From Bostrychus sinensis (lineage: Eukaryota; Chordata; Actinopteri; Gobiiformes; Eleotridae), in contig CM036253.1 in assembly GCA_020698575.1 (NCBI GenBank), positions 34,817,719 to 34,881,718 of the forward strand: a stretch of 64,000 bases of DNA. Direction: 5' to 3'. The notes beneath the pieces were generated by a model, which was not told where the DNA came from, ran no database searches, and saw only the letters and a program-made list of their open reading frames with translations. The position numbers were made by a program, and so were the translations under genes. This document shows positions 1 through 12,700 of this stretch, in pieces (positions within the stretch are counted from its first letter, which is position 1; each line of letters begins with the position of its first letter).

Positions 1-87
1 CAGCAATAATACTGGATAAATGCGCATATTAGCGGCTATTTAATATGCACAAAAACGTGGTCCATTCACGCCTTGTTCGCCTGGCGA

Positions 88-120
88 CCAGACTCACCGC
101 TGGTACAGCGGTGAGTCTGG
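88..120. repeat. Perfect 15-bp inverted repeat (hairpin)
   Basis: Bases 88-102 and 106-120 are exact reverse complements separated by a 3-base loop. The pairing extends imperfectly outward: GCCTGG at 79-84 pairs with CCAGGC at 126-131, and CTTG at 72-75 with CAAG at 131-134. No gene is recognised here. It could be a transposon end, a foldback, or a structured RNA. Confidence 0.8.
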
Positions 121-360
121 AATTTCCAGGCAAGCCCAGGGTGGTCTTGTGAGCAAGCTAGGCTAATTGAGCTAGTCTCCTGCTCCAGCTTGTTCCCTTG
201 AAGTTTTTTTAGGCATTGTGTCCATAAAAAGTAATGCGTGCTATTAAAATTCAATTACACGAGTGTGGAAGGCTATATTGCGTAATTTTCAAAGAGAAAG
301 ATTATAAAGGCAGTGGTTCTTGTGCAGAAGAGTTCATCCTTGACCCTTTATAAACAATGA

Positions 361-856
361 TTTTTAACATTTAGAATTTGATTTTGTGAAAAATACAGCT
401 GTCATACTGCAGGACACCATACATTAAAATTTTTTTGTGAAAATGAGGATTTTACTAAAATGAATAACAAAATAACTGTTCTTTTGACCTTTAGCTCACA
501 GCCTTAACTCCAGAGGTCTGTCTGGTCTGTACATGACAGATGGGTCCTGTAGGTTTTGTTGTAACTGCTACACAACTGTGACACATTTTTCATGTCACAC
601 CGCAGGACACCATTTTAATTACAAGATTACATTTATTTAAATTTTCATTGTAGGATTCAGGTTCAGTTAAAAGTATTGTTTTAATAAAGTACAAATATTT
701 GACATTATGTCAAAGACATTGGAAACTGTCCCAGAGACTAGTGACTTATTTTGGAAATGTTTGTATTTTGAAAATGTTACAGTCATGCCAAGCAGGATAT
801 TTTACAGTTTAACATAAAATACAAAAAATGACACACAACTTCTTTCTAAAGTTTTC
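361..856 (+). repeat. Uncharacterised dispersed repeat, copy A
   Basis: This ~500-bp AT-rich block reappears in reverse complement at 60643-61145. Shared landmarks, in order, are a GTGAAAAATACAGCTGTC block, two 'GCAGGACACCAT' segments, a CTCACAGCC / TCTGGTCTGTA stretch, and a final ACACAACTTCT block. It has no coding potential and no family I can name. It lies left of the last visible HAO1 exon, probably in the next intron. Confidence 0.75.
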
Positions 857-1032
857 GTAGTAGATCCTATATTGCTATGCTGACAGAATTTTGGAGGAGA
901 AAAAACATTATTTAGCAAATGATTACAGAAAAAGTGTGTGTCACGTCAGCCACTCATTAACTATATTTATTCATGTTTCAGTGATTAGAGAGTCCTCCTC
1001 AAACATAGGAACAAGAAACACACATCACATAC

Positions 1033-1102
1033 CTGCCAAGGCCATGGCCAATCGCAGCTCCTCTCGAAGGAGCGTCAGGAGCTTGGTGACGCCCTGCTCC
1101 CC
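1033..1102 (-). CDS. hao1: hao1 exon 7 (last one visible)
   Basis: The exon encodes GEQGVTKLLTLLREELRL followed by AMALA, matching the penultimate helix of HAO1. A CAG acceptor precedes 1102 and a GTATG donor follows 1033. It ends in phase 1, so another exon is required to finish the protein. Confidence 0.85.
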
Positions 1103-1160
1103 CTGCACGTACACACACACATGTACACACACATACACACACACACACGTACACACACAC

Positions 1161-1191
<31 letters not shown>

Positions 1192-4100
1192 GTTAATGAG
1201 AGAGAGGAGACTTGTGATGATGGGTTCTTCAGTGTGCTGAGTCACCTCACAGGCCAGCCCCCACAGCACCGGTCGACCGATGAAAACAGCCTTGGCCCCC
1301 AAAGCCAGGGCCTTCAGGACGTCTGTTCCCCTTCGGACCCCTCCATCCAAGAAGACATCACAGCGGCCCCCCACAGCACTCACCACCTTTGACAGCACGT
1401 CCAGCTGAAACCAAACCAACCAGGCTTTAGAGTGTGTACACATACGACACTGCACACGTCTGCCATAAACGCAGCACCGACCGTAGCAGGGACTCCATCC
1501 AGCTGCCGGGCCCCGTGGTTGGAAACCAGGATCCCATCCACTCCATAGTCCACCGCCTGGAGCGCATCCTCCGCTGAGGTCCACACACCACACACACAGG
1601 GTTAGAGCAGCACCCCGAGGGGTACGTGAGCATGTTGTTTGGGTACTTGGGATTATTTGATCATTTATTTTAGCAAGATGTGAAGAAAATATTTGCAATA
1701 TTTTCATTTTGCACAGTTGAAACTTAAGTGTTGACTAATAAAAAGGTTTGTTTGGGTAGGTAGCAGTTTATTGTCCCTGTAAGGAAAATTGGTTTGCTGT
1801 GAGTAAAATAACATTTAACACATATAACACATATACACACTAAGCACATAAAGTACAGTGTAGGCAACGTCCAACATAAAATCAAGTGAAAGTAGTTTAT
1901 AAATTATTATATATTTTGTTTCCTTTTTAGGTGTAATATTTAGTTTCAAAGGGGAATTATAAATTTGTGTTGTAATAAGATTTAATTTAATTTAATTTAT
2001 CTTTATTAATTTTTTTAAGACAAGGAAAATTTGTATTATTTTACTTTTTGTAAGTTAAATTTTTGTTTAAAATTAGAAAAAATTCAGAAGTATGAGTATA
2101 TACAGTGAACCCCGAAATTATTCATACCCCTGGCAAATTCTGACTTAGAGTTACTGTTATTCAACAGGCAAGTTTTTTTTTTTTTTTTTTTTGAGCGGAA
2201 ATGACACAATGACACATTGTGGAAAAAAATATTTCTCAGCTTTTTTTTTTTTTTTTTTTACATTTGAACAAAAAGTGGCATGTCCAAAATTATTCATACC
2301 CTTTGCAAACTGTCACAGTCTATGGGAAAATCCAAAGTTCTATACCATTTCAAATAGTCCGTGCTCTTCTAAAGCATCCTAATTACCCTGATTCATTGGA
2401 AATAGCTGTTTTAATCAACACAACAGGTGAAGAACAGAAGCTCTCTGCTGTTGGTTTGTGGACAGTCATGGCTAAGACAAAGGAGCTCTCTGAGGACCTG
2501 CGGCTGCGCTTTGTGGCTGCTCAGGAAAGGGCTATAAGACCATATCAAAATGTTTTGAGGATCCAGTGGCTACAGTGCAAAGTATTATTAAAAAATACAA
2601 GACGTTCTGCACTGTGACAAATCTCAGAGGACGTGGTCGGAAGCCAAAAGTGACACCTGTGCTGGCCAGGAGAAGAGTGAGAGAGCTAAAAAAGAATTCA
2701 GGGATCACCACCAAGGCCATCCTGATGAATCTGGGCTCTGCTGGTGGCAACATCTGAAGGCAGACAGTCCAACACACACTGCACACCACTGGGTTCCATG
2801 AACGCAGACCAAGGAGGACACCACTTCTCCAGATAAAGCACAAAAAAGCCTGCTTGGCCTTTGCAAATGCTCATCTGGACAAAGGAGAAGACTTCTGGTC
2901 TTCTGTTTTATGGTCAGATGAAAAAAAATTTTTTATTGTTTGGCCACAATGATGTATCCTTCAGTTGGCGTAAAAAAGGAGAAGCCTTCAACCCTAAGAA
3001 CACCATCCCCACTGTCAAACCTGGTGGTGGGAACCTAATGTTTTGGGGGTGTTTTTCAGCTGGTGGACCAGGGAACCTAATCACAGTAAACGGCACCATG
3101 AAAAAGGAGCAATACATCAAAATTCTCAACAACATCATCAGGCAGTCTGCAGAGAAACTTGGCCTTGGGCACCAGTGGACATTTCAGCACAACAATGACC
3201 CAAAACACACAGCAAAAGTGGTAAAGAAATGGCAAGCAGACAAAAACATTAACGTTTTGCAGTGGCCCAGCCAGAGAATTGAGAATCTGTGGAGGGAGCT
3301 AAAGATCAGGGTGATGGCAAAGAGGCCCTCAACCTGAAAGAGTTGGAGCTCATTGCTAAAGATGAATGGGCAAAAATACCAAGGAGACATGCAAAAAGCT
3401 GGTCAGCAATTATAGGAAGTGTTTGATTGCTGTAATAGCCAATAAAGGCTTTTCTATTGATTATTGAGAAGGGTATGAATAATTTTGGACATGCCACTTG
3501 TTGTTCAAATGTAAAAAAAAGCTGAGAAATATTTTTTTCCACAATGATACTTCTTGTGCATCATCTTATCTTTTGGGAGGAGCCTGTGTCATTTCTGTAA
3601 AAAAAAAAAAAAAAAAAAGAAACTTGCTGGTTGAATAAAAGTTACTTTAAGTCAGAATTTGCCAGGGGTATGAATAATTTCGGGCTTCAGTGTATATTGG
3701 ATATACAGTATATGTATATTGGAGAATTGTCAAGGGGGTAATCATGGTATGACAAAAAGAAAGAAAAAAAAAAAAAGCCCAGGGAACCACTGGGTTAGAG
3801 AACCATCTGGTCGGCCGCATCATAAATAACAAGGAGACGGCCTGCAGGAGGTGGTGACAACAAAACAACTTAAAATAAGATCATTTGTAATTTTTATGGG
3901 TCAAAGTAATTATCATGTTGGTTTTCTTTTTGTTTTAAAAGCTTGTAGGTTATTAGCTTCTGAAAAATCTAACATTTGGTTAAAAGCCAAAGATCACAGC
4001 TTTAAGTGAAATCATATTTTAGTTGTAAGCAAAAGCCATGTGTAAGTTAGCTCAACATTTTTTCAGTTGGGGCTGGTGTCTCACTGTCACACACAACACT

Positions 4101-6738
4101 GTATTGATTTGTTGTTAGGCTCACATTTAATAAAACAGAAGCTGTGGTAAAGGCTCTATTTTTCAGCTCTGTAAATTGCTTCATTTTACAGCTCATCACA
4201 GAGTATAGTTCCAATAAATGATCGCCTTCATCAAAATCATGGTTTGAACACATTAGGCATTAATCATTATGTATTTCAAAACTCTTCTTTTTATACCAAA
4301 AAAACTTTATACTTTTTAAACTACTGTATACACTATATATTCAAAAGTATTTGCTCACCTGCCTTTACACGCATATGAACTTAGTTCTTAATCCATAGGG
4401 TTTAATATGATGTTGGGCCACCCTTTGCATCTATAACAGCGTCAAGTTTTCTGGAAAGGCTTTCCCCAAGGTTTAGAAGTGTTTATGGGAATTTTTGCCC
4501 ATTCTTCCAGCAGCACATTTGTGAGGTCAGACACTGATGTTGGACGAGAAGGCCTGGCTCGCAGTCTTCACTCTGAATTACCTCAAAGGTGTTCTATCAG
4601 GTTGAGGTCAGGACTCTGTGCAGGCCAGTCAGGTTCTTCCACACCAAACTCACTCATCCATGTCTTTATGGACCTTGCTTTGTGCACTGGTGCAGTCATG
4701 TTGGAACAGGAAGTGGCCATCCACAGACTTTTCCACAAAGTTTTCCACAAAGCTGCATGCCTAGGTGCTTGATTTTATACATCTGTTACTTGGAAGTGAT
4801 TGGAACACCTGAATTCAGTTATTGGGTGGGTGAGCAAATACTTTCGGCAATATAGTGTATACTGAAACTTTCATATTAATTTTTTGCACTGAAACTCCAT
4901 TGATAACAACAGGGCCAACCAACCCTCACATGGGGTTGGTTGTCACAGTGGCTCGGGGTGTCTTTGATGGTTAATAACTTTTTATCATAATAAGGTGTAA
5001 AAAAGACAGGAATACCCACTTGAAGCCAAGACCTTAGGCTTTCATTTAAAGCTGCATTACCTGATTTCTTTTTCCCTTTATTTCGACAAAGATAATTATT
5101 TAGTTATTAGTACAGCATAACAGAAGTCAGAAGAAGAGAAAAAATTTGATTTTGAGGTCACCTGTGGGCTGTATTATAACGGTTTTTGTTTTAGAGCGAG
5201 GGAAGGAACAGTTTATGCTTTTCATAGGACAGGAGCACTCTGATTGGTCAATACATCCTTTTTCTATCCAGAACTAGAATCTATCAGGAATAATGTGAAG
5301 GAGCTATTGGTTTATTTCAAAATTCATAGCTTAGTCACAGTTATTTTTTATTTTAAAGAATTAAAAGCAAACTCCAGATCTGTGCTGTGTTATTGTGATA
5401 GTTCCTGGCTTGTGTACAGACTTCCAGGTTTGTGTGAGACTGTGATAGAACATCGCAAAGGAGAGGAGTTAGGAAAGGGGAGTGTATCATTCAAACTCAA
5501 CATTTTCTTAGACACATCACTTTTACAGTCACAAAATCATGTAGTACAGCTTTAAGATGAATGTCGCTTGAAAGATTTTTTGATGATGAGTAATTTATAC
5601 TAGAGTAAAAAGTGTGACAACCATCCCCAGTCTCCCCCAATGAGGTTGCTACAGTGATTGTGCACTTTCACTTTTTAATGCATTTTGTTTTATTTTATCC
5701 AGTGCGGGAGGGAGCGATAGTGTTTTTTGTAGAGTTTTATATGATATCTAACATTATTATTATTTGTTTTTACCACTTCTTGGTGGAATGACAGTAGAGA
5801 ATCCTTGAACCCTTAAATCTACCATGTTGCATTTTACAATGACAGTAAATCAGGAGCGTTATTTAGTTCAAGGGTGTCCAAACTTTTTCATTCAGGGTTG
5901 GTCGTTCAAACCCCACTCCCATCGCTGCATACTGTCGTTGTGTCCTTGGGCAAGACACTTCACCCAGCTTACCTCGGGTGTCTGCATACACTGGTGTGTG
6001 AATGTGTGAGTGTTTATAAAAGTGAATGGGTGAGTGGTTCCTTGATGTAAAGCACTTTGAGTACCCATGAATTTAGAAAAGTGCTTTATAAATGTGACCA
6101 TTTATCATTTAATTACTAGAGGTAACATTAAAAATAAACTTTATTAATTCTTTTTTAAAGATCAAATTCTAGCACTTTTCAAGCACTTTGTAGTTATACT
6201 TTTTAGTAGTTTTTTCCAGCACCTTACAAGTGGATGTAACTACAGTATATTTACATTTCATTTCATTTCATTTTATTTATTTGCTCATTACCATATACAC
6301 GGTATGGAGCACAAACATAAACAGTTTCATTCTTGACAGATTAATAATCTAGAAAACATCTTTGTATAGATTAATATAAAGCAAGCACAGCACATACAGC
6401 TAGACAAGTGACGACGCCCGAATATCCACTCACACACCTGAATATCCACTCACACACCTGAATATCCACTCATGATGCCTGAGTATTGCTATGATTAAAA
6501 TGTTTATAATCCATTCTTTGCAAGTCATCCTGCTGTACTTTGTGTGGTTCACTAGGTTGCAGAAAATGTTTTTGCAGAAGACTGTGTACCATGTATCTGT
6601 ACAACAAACTCGGTTACCAGCCTTATATAAACATGTTTTTTTTTTTCTGCTATCTGCGATGTATTTGAACTACAGATAATTATTACGTATGCCACTGGAC
6701 ACATCCACACGTACATGTAGACTCTAGAATCTGTCATC

Positions 6739-6790
<52 letters not shown>

Positions 6791-9700
6791 GTGTCAATGT
6801 AATAAACTTTTAGAGTAAAGCTGACAGAACCCAAAGCAGCGTGTTGTCTGTAGTCCTTTTCTCTCCCTCTGTACAGAGTATTTGGGCTTGGCCCAACTCG
6901 TAACTAGTTAAAGCATTGGTGTCAGAAGTGGGATCTAGAGCGGCATCATCGGACCACGGACTGGACAACGAACTCAAAGCTCCACCTAGTGCGCAACTCA
7001 TCATAGAATGAGTAAAGCTCTGAAAGGTAAATCATTAACAGCAGAATCAATACAAGTTCAAAAAGTAACAGGGCCACAACTAACTGATAGCGACGCTCTA
7101 CCAAAATGGAAAGGGAAAATAATAGACACTTTGTCCACACAACAACCTCATCGAGAACAGGACACTGCAGATAAAACACCCACATCAACCCCTAGGTCCT
7201 AATAGCAGCAGCACTTTCTCTGTCTTTACCCAAGGACGATACTGACTTTTCAGGACTGTCATCTCTGACTAAATCAGTTACTAGGGCATGTAGCTCCAGC
7301 ACCAGACAGATTAATAGAACAGATGGTTGTACATCCAGTGCCATTATTTCCAATGTACCAAGTTGGTGGAGGAGATGGTGTTCAACAGCAACGTTGCTTC
7401 CATTACCATCTAACGATACAGACACAAACCATTGTCAGGAAGTGGTTAGAGAGGTCCTGACCCCCCGACGAGACCTTCTCGATGTTCCCCTTGCTGTTTC
7501 TAGACGGTTGCGCTAAGAGGGACCAAAAGGGTGCAATGGAGGTGGGGTATGCAGTAGTGACTGCTGACAAAACTTTAGAATCAGGAACACTACCACAACA
7601 CTGGTCTGCACAAAAAGCAGGGACAGGAAGTTACAATCTTCACAGATAGTAGGTATGCCTTTGGAGTAGTACACGACTTTGGGACATTGTGGCAATAAAG
7701 ACATTTTCTAACAGCTATGTACAAACAAATCTCAAACTGTTAGCAAGTCCAAAGATTGTTAAAGGCAATACTATTACCTAAAAAGATAGCAGTGGTAAAA
7801 TGTAAAGCGCACACAAAAAAGACAGACACTGAAAGTCTAGGTAATGCCAAGGCAGACGCTGAGGCCATAAGAGCAGCTGAAAGTAAAAACAAAGCAAATA
7901 CTGAGAGCATAAATAGTGTGCTAACTCAAACCTCAATACAGGACATCCAAAATCAAATAGGCGTAGGTGAACTCGAGAAATGGAAAAAATATGCCACCCA
8001 AGTTGAAGGTATATGGACTTCTGAAGGAAAACCATGTCTGCCCAGAGCCTGGTACAGGTAGTAGCACACAAAGACCATGAGGGACAAACTAAAATGCTGA
8101 ATGCCATTAGAGGGACTTGGCACTGCCTGGGGATACAGCAGGCAGTGGCAGAAACCTGCCTTAAGTGTGGTATTAGTGCATGGCACAACATCAAAACTGC
8201 GCAGGGGAAGTTGCAACAAATTAAAAGAACTCAACAACCAGGCCATCATTGGATGATGGATTTTATTGAACTATGTGCATGCCAAGGGACTAAATTTGTA
8301 CTAACAATGGTCTGTTCTGCCACAAACTGGCTTGAGGCATTTCTGTGTGCAAATATGGATGCAGATACAGTGGCAAAATGGATCATTAAAGAAATACTCC
8401 TGAGGTGGGGTATTCCATTCAAACTATCATCAGACAATGGTCCAGGGTTTGTGGGAGTGGTGGTGCAGAACCTTGCAAAAGCTTTAGGACTTAAAATGAA
8501 TTATCATTGTACCTACCATCCTATCAGTGCAGGCTTGGTGGAGAATTGTAATAAACTCCTTAAAAAACAAACTGCTTAAGATCAAGGAGGACAAAAAGTT
8601 ATATTGGAGAAAAGCGCTGCCCTAATGGGTCTCAGAACTACTTCAAGCCAGGGCTTGACCCCATTTGAAAGGGTCTATGGTAGACCTTTTCGAGGCAGAA
8701 TGAATTTGAGATTTGAAGGGCCATATCAGGTCCTGCTGACATCGCCAACAGCAGTCAAAGTGGGCGAGCGTGCGACCTGGATCCATCATTACCACATAAA
8801 AAAGGCAAATGTCAACAAACTGAAAGAAGACACAACCAAAGACTTTCCTACCAAGGACTAGGACAAGGACTAGACTGACTGAAGGAGCGCTCCCTGGAAA
8901 CAAGTACAAAGAACTTGAATTGAAGTTTTTGGAATCAAGTGTAAAGAATATAATTAAACAGAAAAATGTCTCTGTATTTTATGATTTGCATACTTTTACT
9001 GGAAATTCCTGGTGCGTTATTAAAAAAGAAATATTCAGTTCACTATGTTCATATGAACTACATACAGCAAGGGGATAACATAATTTGTTACTGTAAAACT
9101 GTGGGAATGTATCAGGCCTTGTAATTCAATTTGAACCTTGTACAGCAGAGGAAAAGCTATTAGACGCTTCTATCTCTCATGGCAGGGTCCAAAATATAGC
9201 TATGTTTGTGCCACAACAGAAATTATGATCATTTACAGGTGTGGTTGAGGGTCCACAGACCAATGAAACAGAATATACAATGCGTTGTGTATGGGAAGAC
9301 AGGCCAAAGCACGGAAACATTTATTGCTAGTGTAATATGTTCCCTCTTGGTCATTTTATCTCAAAATCTACATATGACTGCAATAATATCGCAGAAACAA
9401 TTACAAATACCAAGGGCTCTCCTATTGACAATAGCAATCAAATAACATCACCCTCCATGGCCTCATCACTTCCTACTACAGGACAGTCACTAACAACTCT
9501 CATAGTCCCAGTGCTTCCTATCACAATGATAGCACCTCTCGGGACTTAGATGAGGGACAGAACAAAAGCTTAGAAATATTAATGTTCAAACATGGGTGGA
9601 ACCGAACGCTACAAAACATTGTTCAACCTTTAGGAATGGAACCTGATGGTTGTATCATTTGTCGAATGCCTAAACAAAAATACATGTAGGGGTAGCTGTA

Positions 9701-12700
9701 GGGGTAGCTGTAGATGCAAAAAACTCTGTAGGACCCATATTGTTTTTAATCAACCAGGCATAGAGAATAAAATATATCTTACTGACATGGGCATCTACAT
9801 AATGCACACAAGTTTTATCCCATCCTTTTTGGATGGGTTCCTGCTTAATTGACTGCATCCTGCTGTCAATGATCAACAGGAACTTTTCCTATATGCATTG
9901 GCTATGGGAGTCAAAAGGATGGAATGGTATGATTAAAATGGTTATAATGCATTCTTTGCAAGTCATCCTGCTGTACTTTGTGTGGTTCACTGGGTTGTAG
10001 TTACATAAAAGATGTTTTTGCAGAAGACTGTGTACCATGTATCTGTACAAGGAACTCAGTTACCAGCCTTATATAAACATGTTTTTACTGAAACCTGCTG
10101 TATTATGAGCTTTGATATTTGACATGTATTGAGTTTTCTGTTTTGTTCTGTTGATTCTTCTTTCTGCTACTTGCGATGTATTTGAACTATAGATAATTAT
10201 TACCTATGCCACTGGACACATCCACACGTACGCGTGGGCTCTAGAATCTGCCATCCTGAATATATACCTGTGTCAATGTAATAAACTTTGAGAGAGAAGC
10301 AGACGGAATCCAAAGCAGCGTGTTGTCTGTAGTCCTTTTCTCTTCCTCTGTACAGAGTATTTGGGCTCGGCCTAACTTGTAACTAGTTAAAGCAAGTATC
10401 CACCCACACACCTGAGTGTCCACTCACACACCTGAGTGTCCACCCACACACCTGAGTGTCCACTCACACACCTGAGTGTCCACCCACCACACCTGAGTGT
10501 CCACTCACACACCTGAGTGTCCACTCACACACCTGAGTGTCCACTCACCACACCTGAGTGTCCACCCACACACCTGAGTGTCCACCCACCACACCTGAGT
10601 GTCCACTCACACACCTGAGTGTCCACTCACACACCTGAGTGTCCACTCACACACCTGAGTGTCCACTCACCACACCTGAGTGTCCACCCACACACCTGAG
10701 TGTCCACTCACACACCTGAGTGTCCACCCACACACCTGAGTGTCCACTCACCACACCCATTTTGCAGAAAAGTGCTACTGATGTCTGAAAGTACGTACCA
10801 CTGAGGATTCCCTTGAGGATCACAGGCAGTTGCGTATGCTTCTTCAGCCAAAGAACATCGTCCCAGCACAGAGATGGGTCGATAGCTTTGGACACGTACA
10901 CGGCCAGACCGCTGTCGTCCCCGTAGCTGCCCTCGGAGAAGGACAGGGAGGCGGCCGAAAAGTTCGACATGCTGCACACACAAAACACACGGGGTCGTAC
11001 CTGCATACCTGAGCTGGGGCAGGGTGTAGTGGTCAGACCTGATGAGTTTGTTGGGACATGGCTCCAGCTTTTGTCTTGTGTAATTTAAGACTTTTTAATG
11101 CTACTTAGAGTGAAATTTAATGCCAGCATCATCAACAACAGAACAATAATCTGTATGAATTTTACACTAAGGAATTATCTGTACTACTCTCTGAAACGCA
11201 AGCGTTTTATTTTAAAAGTCCAATAGAGATAAAAGAACTCCAGTGCTGCATTAAAAAATCATGAATAAATGCATTTCAATGAAAACATTTCTTCAATAAA
11301 AATATTTTGATAATGCAGAGACTAAACTTTTTTGTAACATTAACATAATGTTTTGACACATTTTAACCTTTGACCTAGATCAGTGTTTCCCAACCAGGGG
11401 TACACTGATCTGATCAGTACTTTGCAGGGGGTAGTTGGGAATTTGGGTGGGGTGGTGGTGGTGGTGGGGTTTAATAGATGGTTAATTATTTATTAATTAA
11501 TTAGTTTTATTATTATTTGTAAAGTCATGAGTTAAAAATGTATTTTAAACTTAAAATATTTTGTAAAATAAGTAAATACATTAATAGAATTTATATTGTT
11601 AAAAGACAGATTATTCATTATGTTTGTTTATTCTGAATTTAAGTTAAAAAGAAAAATGCAGGAGAACTTGTATTAATAATAAAGTAAGTATAAAATGTCT
11701 TTGTACTAATAAACACAGATGTTTTATAACACCAGTTTTTGAAGAATCACCAATGAGTGAGGTACCCCCTCACAGTGTGACAAAAAAGCCAAGAGGGTAC
11801 GCAAGACAAAGAACCTTGGGAACCACTGACCTAGGTGAACAAAATTTAATACCTACTCAATATTTTATACTTTTAAGGACTTGATTTAGACAGGATGAAA
11901 CTGAATACCTATATAACACTTTTAAGACCTGGAGGCTACCTTGGGCGAGGTGCTGGGGGTCAGGGGTCATACCTGAGGTGGGAGGGTAGTCTGAAGCGGT
12001 TGCGGACGTCGGCCCACCTCCGGCCTAGGTAAGGCGTGTCCACGGTGAGGAAGATGGCCTGGTAGCCGGCCTGCTCGGCGCGCCGCACCAGGGACAGCGT
12101 CAGCTCCCGGTCTTTGTAAATGTACAGCTGCATCCACAGGACCCCTCTGGCCCCACCTCCGGGAAGGGGCTCTGCTGCCACAGCCACTTCTTCAATGGTG
12201 GAAGTGGCCCAGGAGCTCAGCATCATCCCTGTACCCACCGCTCTGCACGCTGTGGGGCCAACACAACGCCATCATCAAACAGGACTTCATACAGAAAGAC
12301 AATAAGCACTATTACGTCAAAAATACTCATAATACATTTAGGTTCATTTGGAGTTTGATTCAGTGGTCAGGAGGACTGCTTAGAGCTTAGTGCTGGTTTA
12401 GATACGTTAAGTCTTGGTTTAGATCCAGTTTAGCCATGGTTTGGTGTTAATTCATAGATTTCCAGACCTTGCACTGGACTAGCCTGGCTGGCCAGACAAA
12501 CTCTTTTCCTTTTCTATGCAAAGAAGTTAGTCTGTACCCCTTTGCTTAAATTTCATTTCTATGGGCAGAACAATCACAGGCAGAGTAACCAATCAGAGAA
12601 ATGACAGGTGTAAGCAGTGCACCACTGACCCAAACAAACATGGCAGTTCGCTATTTTTGTCATAAAACCCTAAAATACAGCATTTTCTGAGCTGCTCTGT

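Larger units (their letters stand above)
6487..10394 (+). mobile_element. Degenerate class I endogenous retrovirus (ERV)
   Basis: The provirus has two related LTRs (6487-6915 and 9925-10394), each starting TG and ending CA. It is flanked by perfect 5-bp duplications AGTAT at 6482-6486 and 10395-10399. A primer-binding site follows the left LTR. The internal part is only about 3 kb. It keeps RNase H and integrase remnants with several stops and frameshifts, while gag and most of the protease/reverse transcriptase region are missing or unrecognisable. The GPYQVLL and WIHHYHIKK motifs at the integrase end point to gamma/epsilon-like retroviruses. It lies in intron 4 of hao1 in antisense orientation and cannot encode a functional virus. 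Confidence 0.88.

Noticed and set aside
891..1707. Long open frames through 891-1196 and 1075-1707
   Set aside because: They run through the CA microsatellite and across hao1 splice sites; only the exon portions on the minus strand are coding.
8966..9850. A complete retroviral envelope gene
   Set aside because: Stops interrupt the frame within about 55 codons and no transmembrane-subunit motif is visible; only a possible remnant is reported.
10395..10757. CRISPR-like array of 20-bp repeats
   Set aside because: Units are directly head-to-tail without spacers, in an intron of a vertebrate gene. It is a minisatellite.
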